Assembly (NCBI GenBank): GCA_025350465.1
Contig: JANXXU010000008.1
Location: forward strand, 124,001-188,000
Length of the DNA: 64,000 bases
Reading direction: 5' to 3'
Source: Alphaproteobacteria bacterium
Lineage (GTDB): Bacteria > Pseudomonadota > Alphaproteobacteria > Micropepsales > Micropepsaceae
Shown here: positions 45,967-55,144 of the stretch, one piece after another
Layout of the letters: each line of letters opens with the position of its first letter
Numbering within the stretch: position 1 is the first letter of the stretch
Translations under genes and position numbers: made by a program
Notes under the pieces: generated by a model
What the model saw: the letters and a program-made list of their open reading frames with translations, nothing else
Database searches by the model: none
Told to the model about the DNA's origin: nothing

Positions 45967-46515
45967 ATGAGTTTGGCCGTGACAGCACCGACGCAATTGA
46001 AACTTGAGCGCCTGAAATCCCCGCTCGGCGAAATCTTCATCGCCAGCTTAGACGGCGCCATCTGTAATCTCGAATTCGCCGACACCGAAGAGCGCATGCA
46101 GAAACTGCTCGCGCGCCACTTCGGCGCGGTCGAATTGGCGCCCGCCAAAGCGGGCGACTTCGCCAAGGCGCTGAAGGCTTATTTCGAAGGCGACGTGCAC
46201 GCGATCGACGATCTGCCGGTGAAAACGAACGGCACGCCGTACCAGGAAAAGGCGTGGGCCGCGCTGCGCCGCATTCCGGTCGGCGAAACGCGCTCCTATG
46301 GCGAACAGGCGCGCGACGTCGGCGATGCGAACGGCGCGCGGGCGGTGGGCCTTGCCAATCATTTGAACCCGGTCGGCATCGTCGTGCCGTGTCACCGCGT
46401 CATCGGCGCCGACGGTTCGCTCACCGGCTACGCCGGCGGCCTCGACCGCAAACGTTGGCTCCTGGAGCACGAGGCCAAGCACACGACACTGCCGCTGTTT
46501 CGCGACAAGAAGTAG
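45967..46515 (+). CDS. ogt: methylated-DNA-[protein]-cysteine S-methyltransferase
   Basis: A 182-residue DNA repair protein that takes methyl groups from O6-methylguanine. The acceptor Cys is in GIVVPCHRVIGADGSLTGYA; the helix-turn-helix part reads GTPYQEKAWAALRRIPVGE, TRSYGEQARDVG. Single domain, without an Ada N-terminal part, so the symbol ogt fits. Converges on the F0 operon with a repeat in between. Confidence 0.94.
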   Translation: MSLAVTAPTQLKLERLKSPLGEIFIASLDGAICNLEFADTEERMQKLLARHFGAVELAPAKAGDFAKALKAYFEGDVHAIDDLPVKTNGTPYQEKAWAALRRIPVGETRSYGEQARDVGDANGARAVGLANHLNPVGIVVPCHRVIGADGSLTGYAGGLDRKRWLLEHEAKHTTLPLFRDKK

Positions 46516-46517
46516 CA

Positions 46518-46587
46518 GTTGCCTGGGAGCGCGGGCGTCCCGCCCGCTCTCTTTCTTAGGCGGGCAAGATGCCCACTCCAAGGCAAC
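46518..46587. repeat. inverted repeat between ogt and atpF
   Basis: GTTGCCT at 46518-46524 pairs with AGGCAAC at 46581-46587; inside, GCGGGCGTCCCGCCCGC (46531-46547) and GGGCAAGATGCCC (46562-46574) form two hairpins. Placed between convergent genes it could end transcription from both sides. Confidence 0.65.
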
Positions 46588-46591
46588 CAGG

Positions 46592-47098
46592 CTAATGCAG
46601 CTTGGTCCGCAGATCGCGGATCGAGGCGTCGATCAACGCGTCGCCTTTGCTCTCGTTCATCTTCGCGCGGATGATTTCGCCGGCGGCGGCGGTTGCGGCT
46701 TCGGTGGCGGCCGCCCGGACGTCGGCGATAGCCTCAGCCTCGGCTTGCGCGATTTTTTGTTCGGCCATCGCCGCGCGACGCTCAATCTGCTGGGCGAGTT
46801 GCGTGCGGGCCTCGGCGATCATGCGCTCGGACTCGACCTTCGCCGCAGCCACGATCGCGGCCGCTTCGCCTTCGGCGTTCGCGGTCTTTGCGAGATACTC
46901 GCGCATCAAGGCTTCCGCCTCTTCGCGCAAACGCTTGGCCTCGTTGAGTTCGGCTCTGATCGCATCGGCCCGCGCATCGAGCATCCGCGCCAGCATTGCC
47001 GGTACTTTGAGGACGATCAGCACGACGACGAAGATCGTGGTGCCGACGGCGACCCAGAACGTGGGGTCTTCGAAGAGGCCGGTGAGGAATTCCATCAT
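46592..47098 (-). CDS. atpF: ATP synthase F0 subunit b
   Basis: A 168-residue stalk subunit: one membrane helix near the start (FWVAVGTTIFVVVLIVL), then a long charged coiled coil (LNEAKRLREEAEALMREYL, ATEAATAAAGEIIRAKMNE). It joins the membrane ring to F1. Nine bases separate it from the b' gene. Last gene of the F0 cluster; the F1 genes are elsewhere, as usual for alphaproteobacteria. Confidence 0.95.
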   Translation of the reverse strand: MMEFLTGLFEDPTFWVAVGTTIFVVVLIVLKVPAMLARMLDARADAIRAELNEAKRLREEAEALMREYLAKTANAEGEAAAIVAAAKVESERMIAEARTQLAQQIERRAAMAEQKIAQAEAEAIADVRAAATEAATAAAGEIIRAKMNESKGDALIDASIRDLRTKLH

Positions 47099-47106
47099 GC
47101 GTTCCT

Positions 47107-47652
47107 TTAGGCCGGCTTCAGCGCTTTGGCGACCGCCGCTGAAAGCTCGGTCATCGGTGTCGTTTCGCCGGTGAGTTTGCTTACGATCTCGCCGGCGACC
47201 TCCGCGGCCATGCCGGCGACATTGGCCATCGCGCTCTTGCGCATTTGGGCGATGCGCGCTTCGGCCTTTGCCGTGTCGGTGGCGACGCGCGCGGCCTCGG
47301 CGGCACTCTTCGCGTCGGCTTCCGCTTGCGAAGTTTTGCGCATGTCGTCGCCGATCTTGAGCGCCCGCGCCCGCGCATCGGCTAGCGCCCGCTCGTAACC
47401 GGCGAGCGCCTCTTCGCTCTTGCGCTTGGCCTCGGCCGCCTTGTCGATGTCGCCCTTGATGCGGCCCGCGCGCGCCGCGAGTACGCCGCCGATCTTGGGC
47501 GCCGCGATGCGCGAGATGATCAAGAACAAGAACAGGAACGTGACCATGAGCCAGAAGATCTGGCCGGCAAAGGTGTGCGTGTCGAGCTGCGGCAGCCCAG
47601 GTTTGGGCGGCTCGACCGTTCCCGTCGTCTCGTTCTGCACTTCGCCTGCCAT
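47107..47652 (-). CDS. atpG: ATP synthase F0 subunit b'
   Basis: A 181-residue second b-type subunit typical of alphaproteobacteria and photosynthetic organisms. A Pro-rich lead (TVEPPKPGLPQLDTHTFAGQ) precedes one helix (IFWLMVTFLFLFLIISRIA) and a coiled coil starting AGRIKGDIDKAAEAK. It pairs with b to form the peripheral stalk. ATG 47652 is used; an in-frame TTG at 47676 is less likely. The naming (atpG or atpF') varies. Confidence 0.93.
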   Translation of the reverse strand: MAGEVQNETTGTVEPPKPGLPQLDTHTFAGQIFWLMVTFLFLFLIISRIAAPKIGGVLAARAGRIKGDIDKAAEAKRKSEEALAGYERALADARARALKIGDDMRKTSQAEADAKSAAEAARVATDTAKAEARIAQMRKSAMANVAGMAAEVAGEIVSKLTGETTPMTELSAAVAKALKPA

Positions 47653-47679
47653 CACGTCACCAGGTTGCTGCGTCAACGA

Positions 47680-47904
47680 TCAGCTGAACATCAGGATGAA
47701 GGCGACGACCAGGCCGAAGAGGCCCGTCGCTTCGCAGAGCGCGAAGCCGAGGAGCAGGTTCGTTTGCTGGCCGGCTGCGGCGGAAGGATTGCGCAACGCG
47801 CCGGCGAGATAATTGCCGAACACATTGCCGACGCCGATGCCGGCGCCGATCAACGCCATCGTCGCGAGGCCCGCACCGATCATTTTTGCTGCTTGAACGT
47901 CCAT
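47680..47904 (-). CDS. atpE: ATP synthase F0 subunit c
   Basis: A 74-residue two-helix proteolipid: [20 protein letters not shown], then the loop [12 protein letters not shown] and [22 protein letters not shown]. The Glu in CEATGLFG carries the proton in the rotor ring. ATG 47904 has AAGGGAG upstream; the frame to 47922 begins with TTG. Confidence 0.97.
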   Translation of the reverse strand: MDVQAAKMIGAGLATMALIGAGIGVGNVFGNYLAGALRNPSAAAGQQTNLLLGFALCEATGLFGLVVAFILMFS

Positions 47905-47944
47905 TCGGAAAACTCCCTTCAAGATTCGGTTGAAACGGTTGAAC

Positions 47945-48706
47945 TCAGTGGTCGTGGAGGTGGATCGCCTCGTTGAGATAGATGCAGGTCAGAAGCGCAA
48001 AGACCCACGCCTGGATCGCGGCGACCAGAACCTCGAGTGCCGTGATGGCGACGCCCGCGACGACCGGTGCAAACGAGAACACGGCAAGCACGCCGCCCGC
48101 GCTCAGCATGGTCACGACGAAGCCGGCGAACACTTTCAGCATCGTGTGGCCCGCGAGCATGTTGGCGCAAAGGCGAACCGACAGGCTGATCGGGCGCGAA
48201 AGGAACGAGATCACCTCGATCGGCACGATGACGGGCATGATCCACAAGGGCGCGCCGGACGGCACGAAAAGCGAGAAGAAGTGGAGGCCGTGCGTCCAAA
48301 ATCCCACCGTCAAGACGATCGCGAACACCGTGATCGCCATTGCGAACGTCACGATGATGTGGCTCGTCACCGTGAACGAATAGGGGATCAACCCGAAGAA
48401 ATTCGAGAAGAAGATGAACATGAAGATCGTGAAGATGAAGGGAAAGAACCTACGCCCCTCCTCGCCCATGATGTTCAAGACGGTGTTGCGCTCGATAAAG
48501 TCGTACATCACCTCGACGACGGATTGCAGGCGTCCGGGCACGATGCCGTCGCGGCGTGTGCCGAGGACGAGGAAAGCCGACGCCGCCGTGACCGCCAGCA
48601 CCATCCACAAACTGGCGTTGGTGAACGAGAGATCATAGCCGCCGACATGAATCGGGATCAGCGGGTGCACCTCGAACTGCGCCATCGGACTGTGGTGGGC
48701 GGCCAT
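47945..48706 (-). CDS. atpB: ATP synthase F0 subunit a
   Basis: A 253-residue proton-channel subunit with about six helices. The essential Arg is in [38 protein letters not shown] and [22 protein letters not shown] are also conserved. ATG 48706 is four bases after the atpI stop. Forms the stator side of the proton path against subunit c. Confidence 0.97.
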   Translation of the reverse strand: MAAHHSPMAQFEVHPLIPIHVGGYDLSFTNASLWMVLAVTAASAFLVLGTRRDGIVPGRLQSVVEVMYDFIERNTVLNIMGEEGRRFFPFIFTIFMFIFFSNFFGLIPYSFTVTSHIIVTFAMAITVFAIVLTVGFWTHGLHFFSLFVPSGAPLWIMPVIVPIEVISFLSRPISLSVRLCANMLAGHTMLKVFAGFVVTMLSAGGVLAVFSFAPVVAGVAITALEVLVAAIQAWVFALLTCIYLNEAIHLHDH

Positions 48707-48710
48707 TAAG

Positions 48711-49034
48711 TCACTTTCCCTTATTGTCGTTTTCCGCGTTCAACTGACGAATCGCGCGAAGGACGCTATAGAATGCGGTTGCGATGCCAAGGATCGAACC
48801 GGCGAGAATTCCGGCGGGCTTCCATCCGGTCAGGTAGTCAAAGCCAAGTCCCAATCCGACGCCGACGAACACGGCCGCGACGAATTCCACAGAGAGGCGA
48901 TAGACGACGTTCAGGCGACCGGGAGGTTCGCCAACAGGTTCGGCTTTCCGGGTGTGGTCGCGCGCGGCATCGATGCGCCGGCCCAGATCGTCGAGCCGCT
49001 CTTCATCGCCATTGCTTGGATCGTTCGGTCCCAA
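48711..49034 (-). CDS. atpI: AtpI/AtpZ-type ATP synthase accessory protein
   Basis: A 107-residue protein with an acidic N-terminal part (PSNGDEERLDDLGRRIDAAR) and two membrane helices (VEFVAAVFVGVGLGLGFDYL and AGILAGSILGIATAFYSVL). It is the first gene of the F0 operon, as in other alphaproteobacteria, and may help c-ring assembly or magnesium handling. No ATG is suitable; TTG 49034 is proposed, with GGAGG about 12 bases before it. The frame extends to 49109, so the true start is uncertain. Confidence 0.8.
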   Translation of the reverse strand: MGPNDPSNGDEERLDDLGRRIDAARDHTRKAEPVGEPPGRLNVVYRLSVEFVAAVFVGVGLGLGFDYLTGWKPAGILAGSILGIATAFYSVLRAIRQLNAENDNKGK

Positions 49035-49248
49035 GCGCGGGCTACGCCTCCAGACTCGCGCGGGAACCCCTCCCGAAAGCCGCGCGGACCATATGAGCGA
49101 GGGGGCCAAGCGTCAAGGAATTGCTGCGCATGCGAAGATGCAAAAATCTCTGTGATTCGGCCCATCTGCGGGCGATTTGAAAGCGTGACGCCACGCCGCA
49201 CCTGGTGCACCCTCCCTGACCCCGACCGAGTGATCCGCGGAGCACTGC

Positions 49249-50940
49249 ATGACCATCGAATCGAGCCACGTGAAGGGCGCGACGACGCCTCCTTTGTATG
49301 AGGAAACGATTGGCGCCGCGCTGAAACAGGCGGTGGTGCAATGGCCCGAGCGCGAAGCTTTGGTCTCCGTCCATCAAAACATCCGCTGGAGTTATGCCGA
49401 GCTTGAGCGCCGCGCCGCCGATCTGGCCTGTGGGCTTTTGTGCCTTGGCCTCGAACGCGGCGACCGCGTCGGCATCTGGGCGCCCAATTGCGCCGAGTGG
49501 GCGTTGACGCAATTCGCCACCGCCAAAGCTGGGATGATTCTCGTCAACATCAATCCGGCGTACCGAACGTCGGAGCTCGAATACACGCTGAACAAAGTCG
49601 CCGTGAAGGCGCTGGTGGTGGCCGAGCACTTCAAGACCAGCGACTACCCGGCCATGCTGGCCGAACTCGCGCCCGAGATCGCCAAGTCAAAGCCCGGCGC
49701 GCTGACGGCGGCCAAGCTGCCGCATCTTAAATCGCTGATCATGATCGGCGACGTGCCGCGCGCCGGTTATTTGCGCTTTCGCGACGTGACGGGAATGGGC
49801 CAGCCGAAGCATCACGTGGCGCTCGCTGGGATCGAGCACAAACTTGAATCCCGCGACCCGATCAACATTCAATTCACCAGCGGCACGACGGGCCAGCCGA
49901 AGGGCGCGACGCTCTCTCACCGCAACATCTTGAACAATGCCTTTTTCGTCGGGCGCAGCATCGCACTCGAGGAGGGCGACCGCGTCTGCATTCCGGTGCC
50001 GCTCTATCACTGCTTCGGCATGGTCATGGGCAACCTCGCCTGCGTGGTTCACGGCGCGACGATGGTCTATCCGGCCGATGGCTTCGAAGCCTTTGCCGTA
50101 TTCCAGGCGGTCGAGCGCGAACAGTGCACGGCGCTATATGGCGTGCCGACAATGTTCATCGCCATGCTCGATCATCCCGAATTCGCGCGTTTCAATCTAA
50201 GGTCGTTGCGCACCGGCATCATGGCGGGCGCGCCGTGCCCGATCGAAGTGATGCGCCGCGTCATCGAACATATGCATATGCGCGATGTCACGATCGCTTA
50301 CGGCATGACCGAGACGAGCCCCGTCAGCTTCCAAAGCTCGCCCGACGATGACATCGATCGCCGCGTTTCGACCGTCGGCCGCGTGCAACCGCATCTTGAA
50401 GTGAAAATCGTCGACGCCGAGGGCAAGACGACACCCGTGGGTATCGCGGGCGAACTCTGCACGCGCGGCTATTCGGTGATGATCGGCTATTGGGACGAGC
50501 CGGAAAAGACGGCCGAGGCCGTCGACAAAGACGGCTGGATGCACACCGGCGATCTGGCCACGCTCGATGCCGAGGGCTACGGCAACATCGTCGGTCGCAT
50601 CAAGGACATGGTCATTCGTGGCGGCGAGAACGTCTATCCCCGCGAGGTCGAGGAATTTCTCTTCGGCCATCCCAAGATCGCCGATGTTCAAGTCGTGGGC
50701 GTGCCCGATGCGAAATACGGTGAGGAGCTTTGCGCTTGGATCAAATTGAAATCGGGTGAGAAAGCTCACGAGGACGAGATCAAAGCCTATTGCCGCAACA
50801 ATATCGCGCACTACAAAGTGCCGCGCTATATCCGCTTCGTCGACGCCTTCCCGATGACGGTGACCGGCAAGATCCAGAAATTCCTGATCCGCGAGGAGAT
50901 GATCAAAGAGCTGGGCCTCAACGAACAGAAGACGGCGTAG
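49249..50940 (+). CDS. AMP-binding fatty acyl-CoA synthetase
   Basis: A 563-residue ANL-superfamily ligase. Motifs: [69 protein letters not shown] and the C-terminal lysine in TVTGKIQK. It activates a carboxylic acid to its CoA ester through an acyl adenylate; the CaiC/FadD-like pattern suggests a medium- or long-chain fatty acid. It is followed 20 bases later by an SDR gene, so the two may be cotranscribed. Confidence 0.94.
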   Translation: MTIESSHVKGATTPPLYEETIGAALKQAVVQWPEREALVSVHQNIRWSYAELERRAADLACGLLCLGLERGDRVGIWAPNCAEWALTQFATAKAGMILVNINPAYRTSELEYTLNKVAVKALVVAEHFKTSDYPAMLAELAPEIAKSKPGALTAAKLPHLKSLIMIGDVPRAGYLRFRDVTGMGQPKHHVALAGIEHKLESRDPINIQFTSGTTGQPKGATLSHRNILNNAFFVGRSIALEEGDRVCIPVPLYHCFGMVMGNLACVVHGATMVYPADGFEAFAVFQAVEREQCTALYGVPTMFIAMLDHPEFARFNLRSLRTGIMAGAPCPIEVMRRVIEHMHMRDVTIAYGMTETSPVSFQSSPDDDIDRRVSTVGRVQPHLEVKIVDAEGKTTPVGIAGELCTRGYSVMIGYWDEPEKTAEAVDKDGWMHTGDLATLDAEGYGNIVGRIKDMVIRGGENVYPREVEEFLFGHPKIADVQVVGVPDAKYGEELCAWIKLKSGEKAHEDEIKAYCRNNIAHYKVPRYIRFVDAFPMTVTGKIQKFLIREEMIKELGLNEQKTA

Positions 50941-50959
50941 GCGACAAGGGGAGACTTGC

Positions 50960-51718
50960 GTGCGGGGTTTGAACGGCAAGCCGGTCATTATGACGGGCGG
51001 GGCGAGCGGGATCGGCCGCGAAGCCGCCTTGCGTCTTGCGCAAGAGGGCGCCCTCGTCGGCATATTCGACATCAACGCTCGCGGCGCGGCCGCCACCGTC
51101 GAAAAAATCGATAGCGGGCGCGCCAAGGTCTACGAAGTCGACATCAGCGATCGCGCGCAGGTCGCCGCGGCACACGCCGCCTTCGAGGGCGAGTTTGGCC
51201 CCACCCAGGGACTCGCCAACGTCGCGGGCTGGGATTCCGCGAAGATGTTCCTCGAATCCGACCCGGCCGTCTGGGAGAAGATCATTCGCATCAACCTCTA
51301 CGGTCCGCTGGTGATGCACCACGTCGTTGTGCGCGGCATGGCCGAGCGCGGTGTCGGCAGGGTGGTCAACGTTTCATCCGACGCGGGCAGAGTGGGCTCG
51401 TCGGGCGAGTCGGTTTACGCCGCCTGCAAGGGCGGCATCATCTCGTTCACAAAGACGTTGGCGCGTGAACTCGCGCGCACGGGCGTGACGCTCAACGTTC
51501 TCTGTCCCGGGCCTACGGACACGCCCTTCTTCAGCGACTTCACCAAAGATATGGCCGGCGGCGATCGTCTCGCGGAGGGCTTGGCCAAGGCGATACCGAT
51601 GCGCCGTCTCGGCCGGCCGGACGACTACGCCGGTATGATCGCGTTCCTGCTGAGCGACGAGGCGCCGTACATGACCGGGCAAACGATCAGCATCTCCGGC
51701 GGCCTGACGATGGCTTGA
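50960..51718 (+). CDS. short-chain dehydrogenase/reductase
   Basis: A 252-residue classical SDR. Cofactor motif TGGASGIGREAAL, NAG-type motif NVAGWDS, catalytic Ser in VNVSSDAGRVGS, YAACKGG as Tyr-x3-Lys, and PGPTDTPFF after it. The final SISGGLTMA is the family end. Asp in GIFDINARGAA suggests NAD preference. GTG 50960 has AAGGGGAG upstream. Likely acts with the acyl-CoA synthetase; substrate unknown. Confidence 0.94.
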   Translation: MRGLNGKPVIMTGGASGIGREAALRLAQEGALVGIFDINARGAAATVEKIDSGRAKVYEVDISDRAQVAAAHAAFEGEFGPTQGLANVAGWDSAKMFLESDPAVWEKIIRINLYGPLVMHHVVVRGMAERGVGRVVNVSSDAGRVGSSGESVYAACKGGIISFTKTLARELARTGVTLNVLCPGPTDTPFFSDFTKDMAGGDRLAEGLAKAIPMRRLGRPDDYAGMIAFLLSDEAPYMTGQTISISGGLTMA

Positions 51719-51733
51719 GCGCAAGCGCGCTCG

Positions 51734-52546
51734 CTAAACCGGACTGCTGTCGGGCCATTGCGGCGCTCGCTTTTCCTTGTGCGAGCGCACGCCTTCTTCG
51801 GGTTCGCGACCGGCGAAGCCGAGGAATTCGAGGGCGAGTGAAGCATCGAATGTCGGGCCCATCTGGCGCAGCCAATTGTTCAGCGAATGCTTGGTCCATC
51901 GGATTGCGCTCTGCGCGCCCGTCGCCAATCGCGTTGCGATTTCGATCGCCTTGTCGTCGAGTTCCGCGTCCTCGACGGCGAGGCTGATAAGCCCGATCTC
52001 CGCGGCTTCCTTGCCCAGCAGTTGATCGCACAACAGCAGATAATATTTCGCCCGCGCCATGCCGATGAGAAGGGGCCAGATGATTGCGGCGTGATCGCCC
52101 GCCGCAACGCCGAGCCGGGTATGTCCGTCGATGATGCGGCAATCTTTGGTGGCGATTGATATGTCGGCGAGAATGCCGGTGACGAGCCCCGCGCCCACCG
52201 CAACACCGCGCATCGCGCTCACGATGGGCTTATTACAATTGATCAGGTTGTAAACGATGGCGCGCGCCTCCTTCCATCCTCGGGCGCGCGCTTGCGCGTC
52301 GTTCATCAGATCCTCGACCATCGCGAAATCGCCGCCCGCCGAAAAGACGCGATCGTTGCCGGTGATGATGACGGCGTTGATGTCCGGATCGGCGTCGACA
52401 TCGTTCCAGATTTCCGCCAGCTCTGCGTGCATGCGGTGGTCGGCGGTGTTCATCTTGCCGTTGTCGAGCCGGATACGCAGCACCTTCGCGTGCGGCCGAT
52501 CGAATTTCAGCTTGGTATATTTCGCATAGCGGTCGGTTTCGGTCAT
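51734..52546 (-). CDS. enoyl-CoA hydratase/isomerase family protein
   Basis: A 270-residue crotonase-fold protein. The oxyanion-hole segments NAVIITGNDRVFSAGGDFAM and AMRGVAVGAGLVTGILADIS are present, but the two classic catalytic Glu positions are not obvious (ADISIATKDCRIIDGHTRLG carries Asp-Cys instead). It may act on other acyl-CoA bonds than simple hydration. It converges on the SDR gene, with 15 bases between the stops. Confidence 0.9.
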   Translation of the reverse strand: MTETDRYAKYTKLKFDRPHAKVLRIRLDNGKMNTADHRMHAELAEIWNDVDADPDINAVIITGNDRVFSAGGDFAMVEDLMNDAQARARGWKEARAIVYNLINCNKPIVSAMRGVAVGAGLVTGILADISIATKDCRIIDGHTRLGVAAGDHAAIIWPLLIGMARAKYYLLLCDQLLGKEAAEIGLISLAVEDAELDDKAIEIATRLATGAQSAIRWTKHSLNNWLRQMGPTFDASLALEFLGFAGREPEEGVRSHKEKRAPQWPDSSPV

Positions 52547-52689
52547 CGGTGCCTCGGTCGGTCAAACGCAGAGTGAACGGCATTATAAGGCCATGAACTG
52601 AGGCGCGGGAACGGGCGCCTCGCAGTTGGCCGTGCACTTGCCTTCACGGCCGGCAAAGCGCTCAATCTTCAAAAGATGGAGAGATGCCC

Positions 52690-53166
52690 ATGAGTGCCGA
52701 ACTAAAACCGATGCCATTGCCGACCGCCCTGCACCGCGGCGAAAAAGACCTGCCGTTCGTGCCTTATCAGGAGCGTGCGGTGTTTCAGCTTCTCCAGGTC
52801 GATATCGAGTCCGGCCTTTGGGTCGTGCGCCTGCGCGCCGAACCAGATGTGACCATCCAGCGCCATCGGCACACAGGCGAGGTCTTCGCGTTCACGATCC
52901 AAGGCGCGTGGAAATATCTCGAATACCCTGAGGTCAACGTCGCCGGGTCTTATCTCTTCGAACCCGCCGGTTCGATACACACGTTGCACGTCCCCAAGAC
53001 CAACAAGATCGTTACCGACGTCTGGTTCGCGATCCGCGGCGCCAACCTCAATCTCGACGATCGTGGAAACGTCGAAGCCGTGATCGACGCCGGTACGGTG
53101 CTCGAGCTCTACCTCGCCGGCTGCCGCCAAGCCGGCCACATGCGACCCAACGTGATCGGCGCGTAG
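52690..53166 (+). CDS. cupin of the 2,4'-dihydroxyacetophenone dioxygenase family
   Basis: A 158-residue cupin: GLWVVRLRAEPDVTIQRHRH, TGEVFAFTIQGAWKYLEYPE, AGSYLFEPAGSIHTLHVP. The metal His/Glu set of cupin motif 1 (HRHTGEVF) and His in SIHTLHV of motif 2 are present. The founder cleaves an aryl ketone; many members act on other compounds. ATG 52690 is six bases after GGAGAG; ATG 52684 is too close. It is divergent from the hydratase gene. Confidence 0.85.
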   Translation: MSAELKPMPLPTALHRGEKDLPFVPYQERAVFQLLQVDIESGLWVVRLRAEPDVTIQRHRHTGEVFAFTIQGAWKYLEYPEVNVAGSYLFEPAGSIHTLHVPKTNKIVTDVWFAIRGANLNLDDRGNVEAVIDAGTVLELYLAGCRQAGHMRPNVIGA

Positions 53167-53349
53167 TTGATGCTATCGGCCGTCGGAGAAGCTCTATCCG
53201 GCGGGTTTTCTGGCTACCGTCGCCCGCGTCCACGCAAACGCTCGACAGCGCCTGGAGCACGACTCAATTGGGCGCTCTCATTAAGACAGGGGCTCAACTA
53301 GTTATTGAACGGCATCAACACTGTTCGGGCAGTGCACGGAAGGAATGCG

Positions 53350-54459
53350 ATGAAATACGTGCGCATGCCGATCGAGATCGAGTCGCCGGAGGAGGTGGGT
53401 TACGACACGATCCGCTTCAATCTCTCCGAAAGCTCAATGCGCGATCGCAAATTGAGCGACTTGGGGTTGAGGCTCGAAGATTTGGTGCTTGCCTACGGCA
53501 TCCATCGCGGCGCGCCGGGTTTGCGCACGCTCGTCGCGCGGCAAAGCGGAGTCACTGAGGGCGACATATTGACGACGGCCGGCGCCGCCGGCGCTCTCTT
53601 CATCATCGCCACGACGTTGCTGGAGAGGGGCGATCACCTCGTCGTCGTTCGCCCGAACTACGCCACGAATTTGGAAACGCCGCGCGCCATCGGCTGCAAC
53701 ATCTCGACGCTCGATCTGAAATTCGAGGAGGCCTTCCGCCTCGATCCCGAACGGTTGGAAGGACTTCTGCGCCCGGAGACGAAACTCATCAGCATCACCA
53801 CGCCGCACAACCCGACCGGCGTCGCGCTCGATGAGGCGACGCTGCGCCGCGTCATCGCGCTCGCCGAAGCGCGCGGCATCCGCCTCCTCGTCGACGAAAC
53901 CTATCGCGAGATGTCGTTCGTACCGAAGCTGCCGGTGGCGGCGTCGTTGTCGCCTAACGCAATCAGTGTGGCGTCGGTGTCGAAATCCTACGGCATCCCC
54001 GGCGCGCGCGTCGGCTGGATCGTGTGCCGCGACATGCAGTTGATGGAACGCTTCCTCGCCGCCAAGGAACAGATCGGTATCTGCGGTAGCATCGTCGACG
54101 AGCACATCGCCGAAGCTGCGTTGGCCGGCGGGCCGCAATGGCTGGCTGCAGTCAACAAACAACTTCGCGCCACGCTCGCGACGGTTGAAGACGGGATCAC
54201 GCGCGAAAAACGCGTGGAGTGGGTGCGCCCGCAAGGCGGCTGCGTCTGCTTCCCGCGCATCCGCGCCGATGCCGGCATCGACGTTGATAAATTCTACAAG
54301 ACGCTGACCGAAGAGCACGCGACCTGCGTCGGCCCCGGCCATTGGTTCGAGCAAGACCGCCGCTTCATGCGCATCGGCTTCGGCTGGCCGCTCGAAGCCG
54401 AACTCAAGGGTGGCCTCGCCGCCATTTCCGCCAGTCTAGATGCAGCCGCGCGCAGTTAA
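53350..54459 (+). CDS. PLP-dependent aminotransferase (class I/II)
   Basis: A 369-residue fold-type I enzyme. PLP lysine in SVASVSKSYGIPGARVGW (about residue 212), TTPHNPTGVALDEATL, LLVDETYREMSFVP and the C-terminal Arg in RFMRIGFGWP. AGAAGALFIIATTLL in the N-terminal part contacts the phosphate. Substrate is not clear; the sequence recalls the capreomycidine/aspartate-type group only loosely. ATG 53350 follows AAGGA; the frame to 53305 is less likely. Confidence 0.9.
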   Translation: MKYVRMPIEIESPEEVGYDTIRFNLSESSMRDRKLSDLGLRLEDLVLAYGIHRGAPGLRTLVARQSGVTEGDILTTAGAAGALFIIATTLLERGDHLVVVRPNYATNLETPRAIGCNISTLDLKFEEAFRLDPERLEGLLRPETKLISITTPHNPTGVALDEATLRRVIALAEARGIRLLVDETYREMSFVPKLPVAASLSPNAISVASVSKSYGIPGARVGWIVCRDMQLMERFLAAKEQIGICGSIVDEHIAEAALAGGPQWLAAVNKQLRATLATVEDGITREKRVEWVRPQGGCVCFPRIRADAGIDVDKFYKTLTEEHATCVGPGHWFEQDRRFMRIGFGWPLEAELKGGLAAISASLDAAARS

Positions 54460-54461
54460 AA

Positions 54462-54497
54462 TTGACATTCTACCAAAATCAGTATACCATTCTACCA
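54462..54497 (+). promoter_or_regulatory. promoter and direct repeats before vapB
   Basis: TTGACA at 54462-54467 and TATACC at 54483-54488 look like -35 and -10 boxes (15-base spacing). CATTCTACCA occurs twice, at 54466-54475 and 54488-54497, exactly 22 bases apart, and a GTATAC palindrome lies between. The start would fall close to ATG 54497, so the mRNA is probably leaderless. Confidence 0.6.
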
Positions 54498-54754
54498 TGA
54501 GCTTAAACATCAAGAACAAAGACGCCCACCGGTTGGCGGCTGAACTTGCCCGTCAGACTGGAAAGAGTTTGACCGAGGCTGTCACTGACGCCATTCGCGA
54601 AAAGCTCGAACGTGTAAAGACACGCAAGCCGGACCCCAAGCTGATGGAAGAAATGGCGAGGATAGGGCACGATTGCGCCAAGCGTCTCTCGGCGCGCGTC
54701 AAGAAAATTGATCACGGAGACTACCTTTACGACGAAAAAGGTTTGCCGAAGTGA
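54497..54754 (+). CDS. vapB: VapB-type antitoxin
   Basis: An 85-residue antitoxin of the PSK/VapB type: MSLNIKNKDAHRLAAELARQ, TGKSLTEAVTDAIREKLERV, a ribbon-helix-helix-like pattern, then a basic linker and acidic/aromatic tail DHGDYLYDEKGLPK that could wrap the toxin. ATG 54497 overlaps the second direct repeat. The stop overlaps the toxin GTG by four bases. Confidence 0.88.
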   Translation: MSLNIKNKDAHRLAAELARQTGKSLTEAVTDAIREKLERVKTRKPDPKLMEEMARIGHDCAKRLSARVKKIDHGDYLYDEKGLPK

Positions 54755-55140
54755 TCATCGACTCTTCGGCATTGGTTGCGATCCTTCGCGAGGAACCTGA
54801 TGAGAAGCGATTTCGCACTTCAATTGCCGCCGCGGATGTACGGCGCATCTCGGCGGCAAACTACGTCGAAGTCGCCGTTGTGATCGACGCTGGCCGCGAT
54901 CCAATCGCCAGCCGCCGCCTTGACGAATTTCTTTGGCTAACTGGCATAGAGATATCACCGGTTACCGAATCCCAGGCAAAACTTGCGCGCGAGGCCTATC
55001 GCGATTTCGGCAAGGGTTCGGGTCACCCGGCGAAGCTAAATTTCGGTGACTGTTTCGCCTACGCTCTTGCCAAAAATCTTGGCGAGCCGTTGCTGTTCAA
55101 GGGTAACGATTTCAAGCACACAGGTATCGAAGCCGCTTAG
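54751..55140 (+). CDS. vapC: VapC-type PIN-domain toxin
   Basis: A 129-residue PIN nuclease. First Asp in MIIDSSALVAILREEPDE, second acid in ISAANYVEVAVVID, third in KLNFGDCFAYALAKNLGEPL and last in LLFKGNDFKHTGI. It cuts RNA unless bound by VapB. GTG 54751 overlaps the vapB stop (GTGA). The gene ends four bases before the smc stop on the other strand. Confidence 0.92.
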   Translation: MIIDSSALVAILREEPDEKRFRTSIAAADVRRISAANYVEVAVVIDAGRDPIASRRLDEFLWLTGIEISPVTESQAKLAREAYRDFGKGSGHPAKLNFGDCFAYALAKNLGEPLLFKGNDFKHTGIEAA

Positions 55141-55144
55141 GCGG

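Noticed and set aside
53240-53340. Operator-like TCAA..TTGA motif before the aminotransferase
   Set aside because: The arms are only four bases and common by chance.
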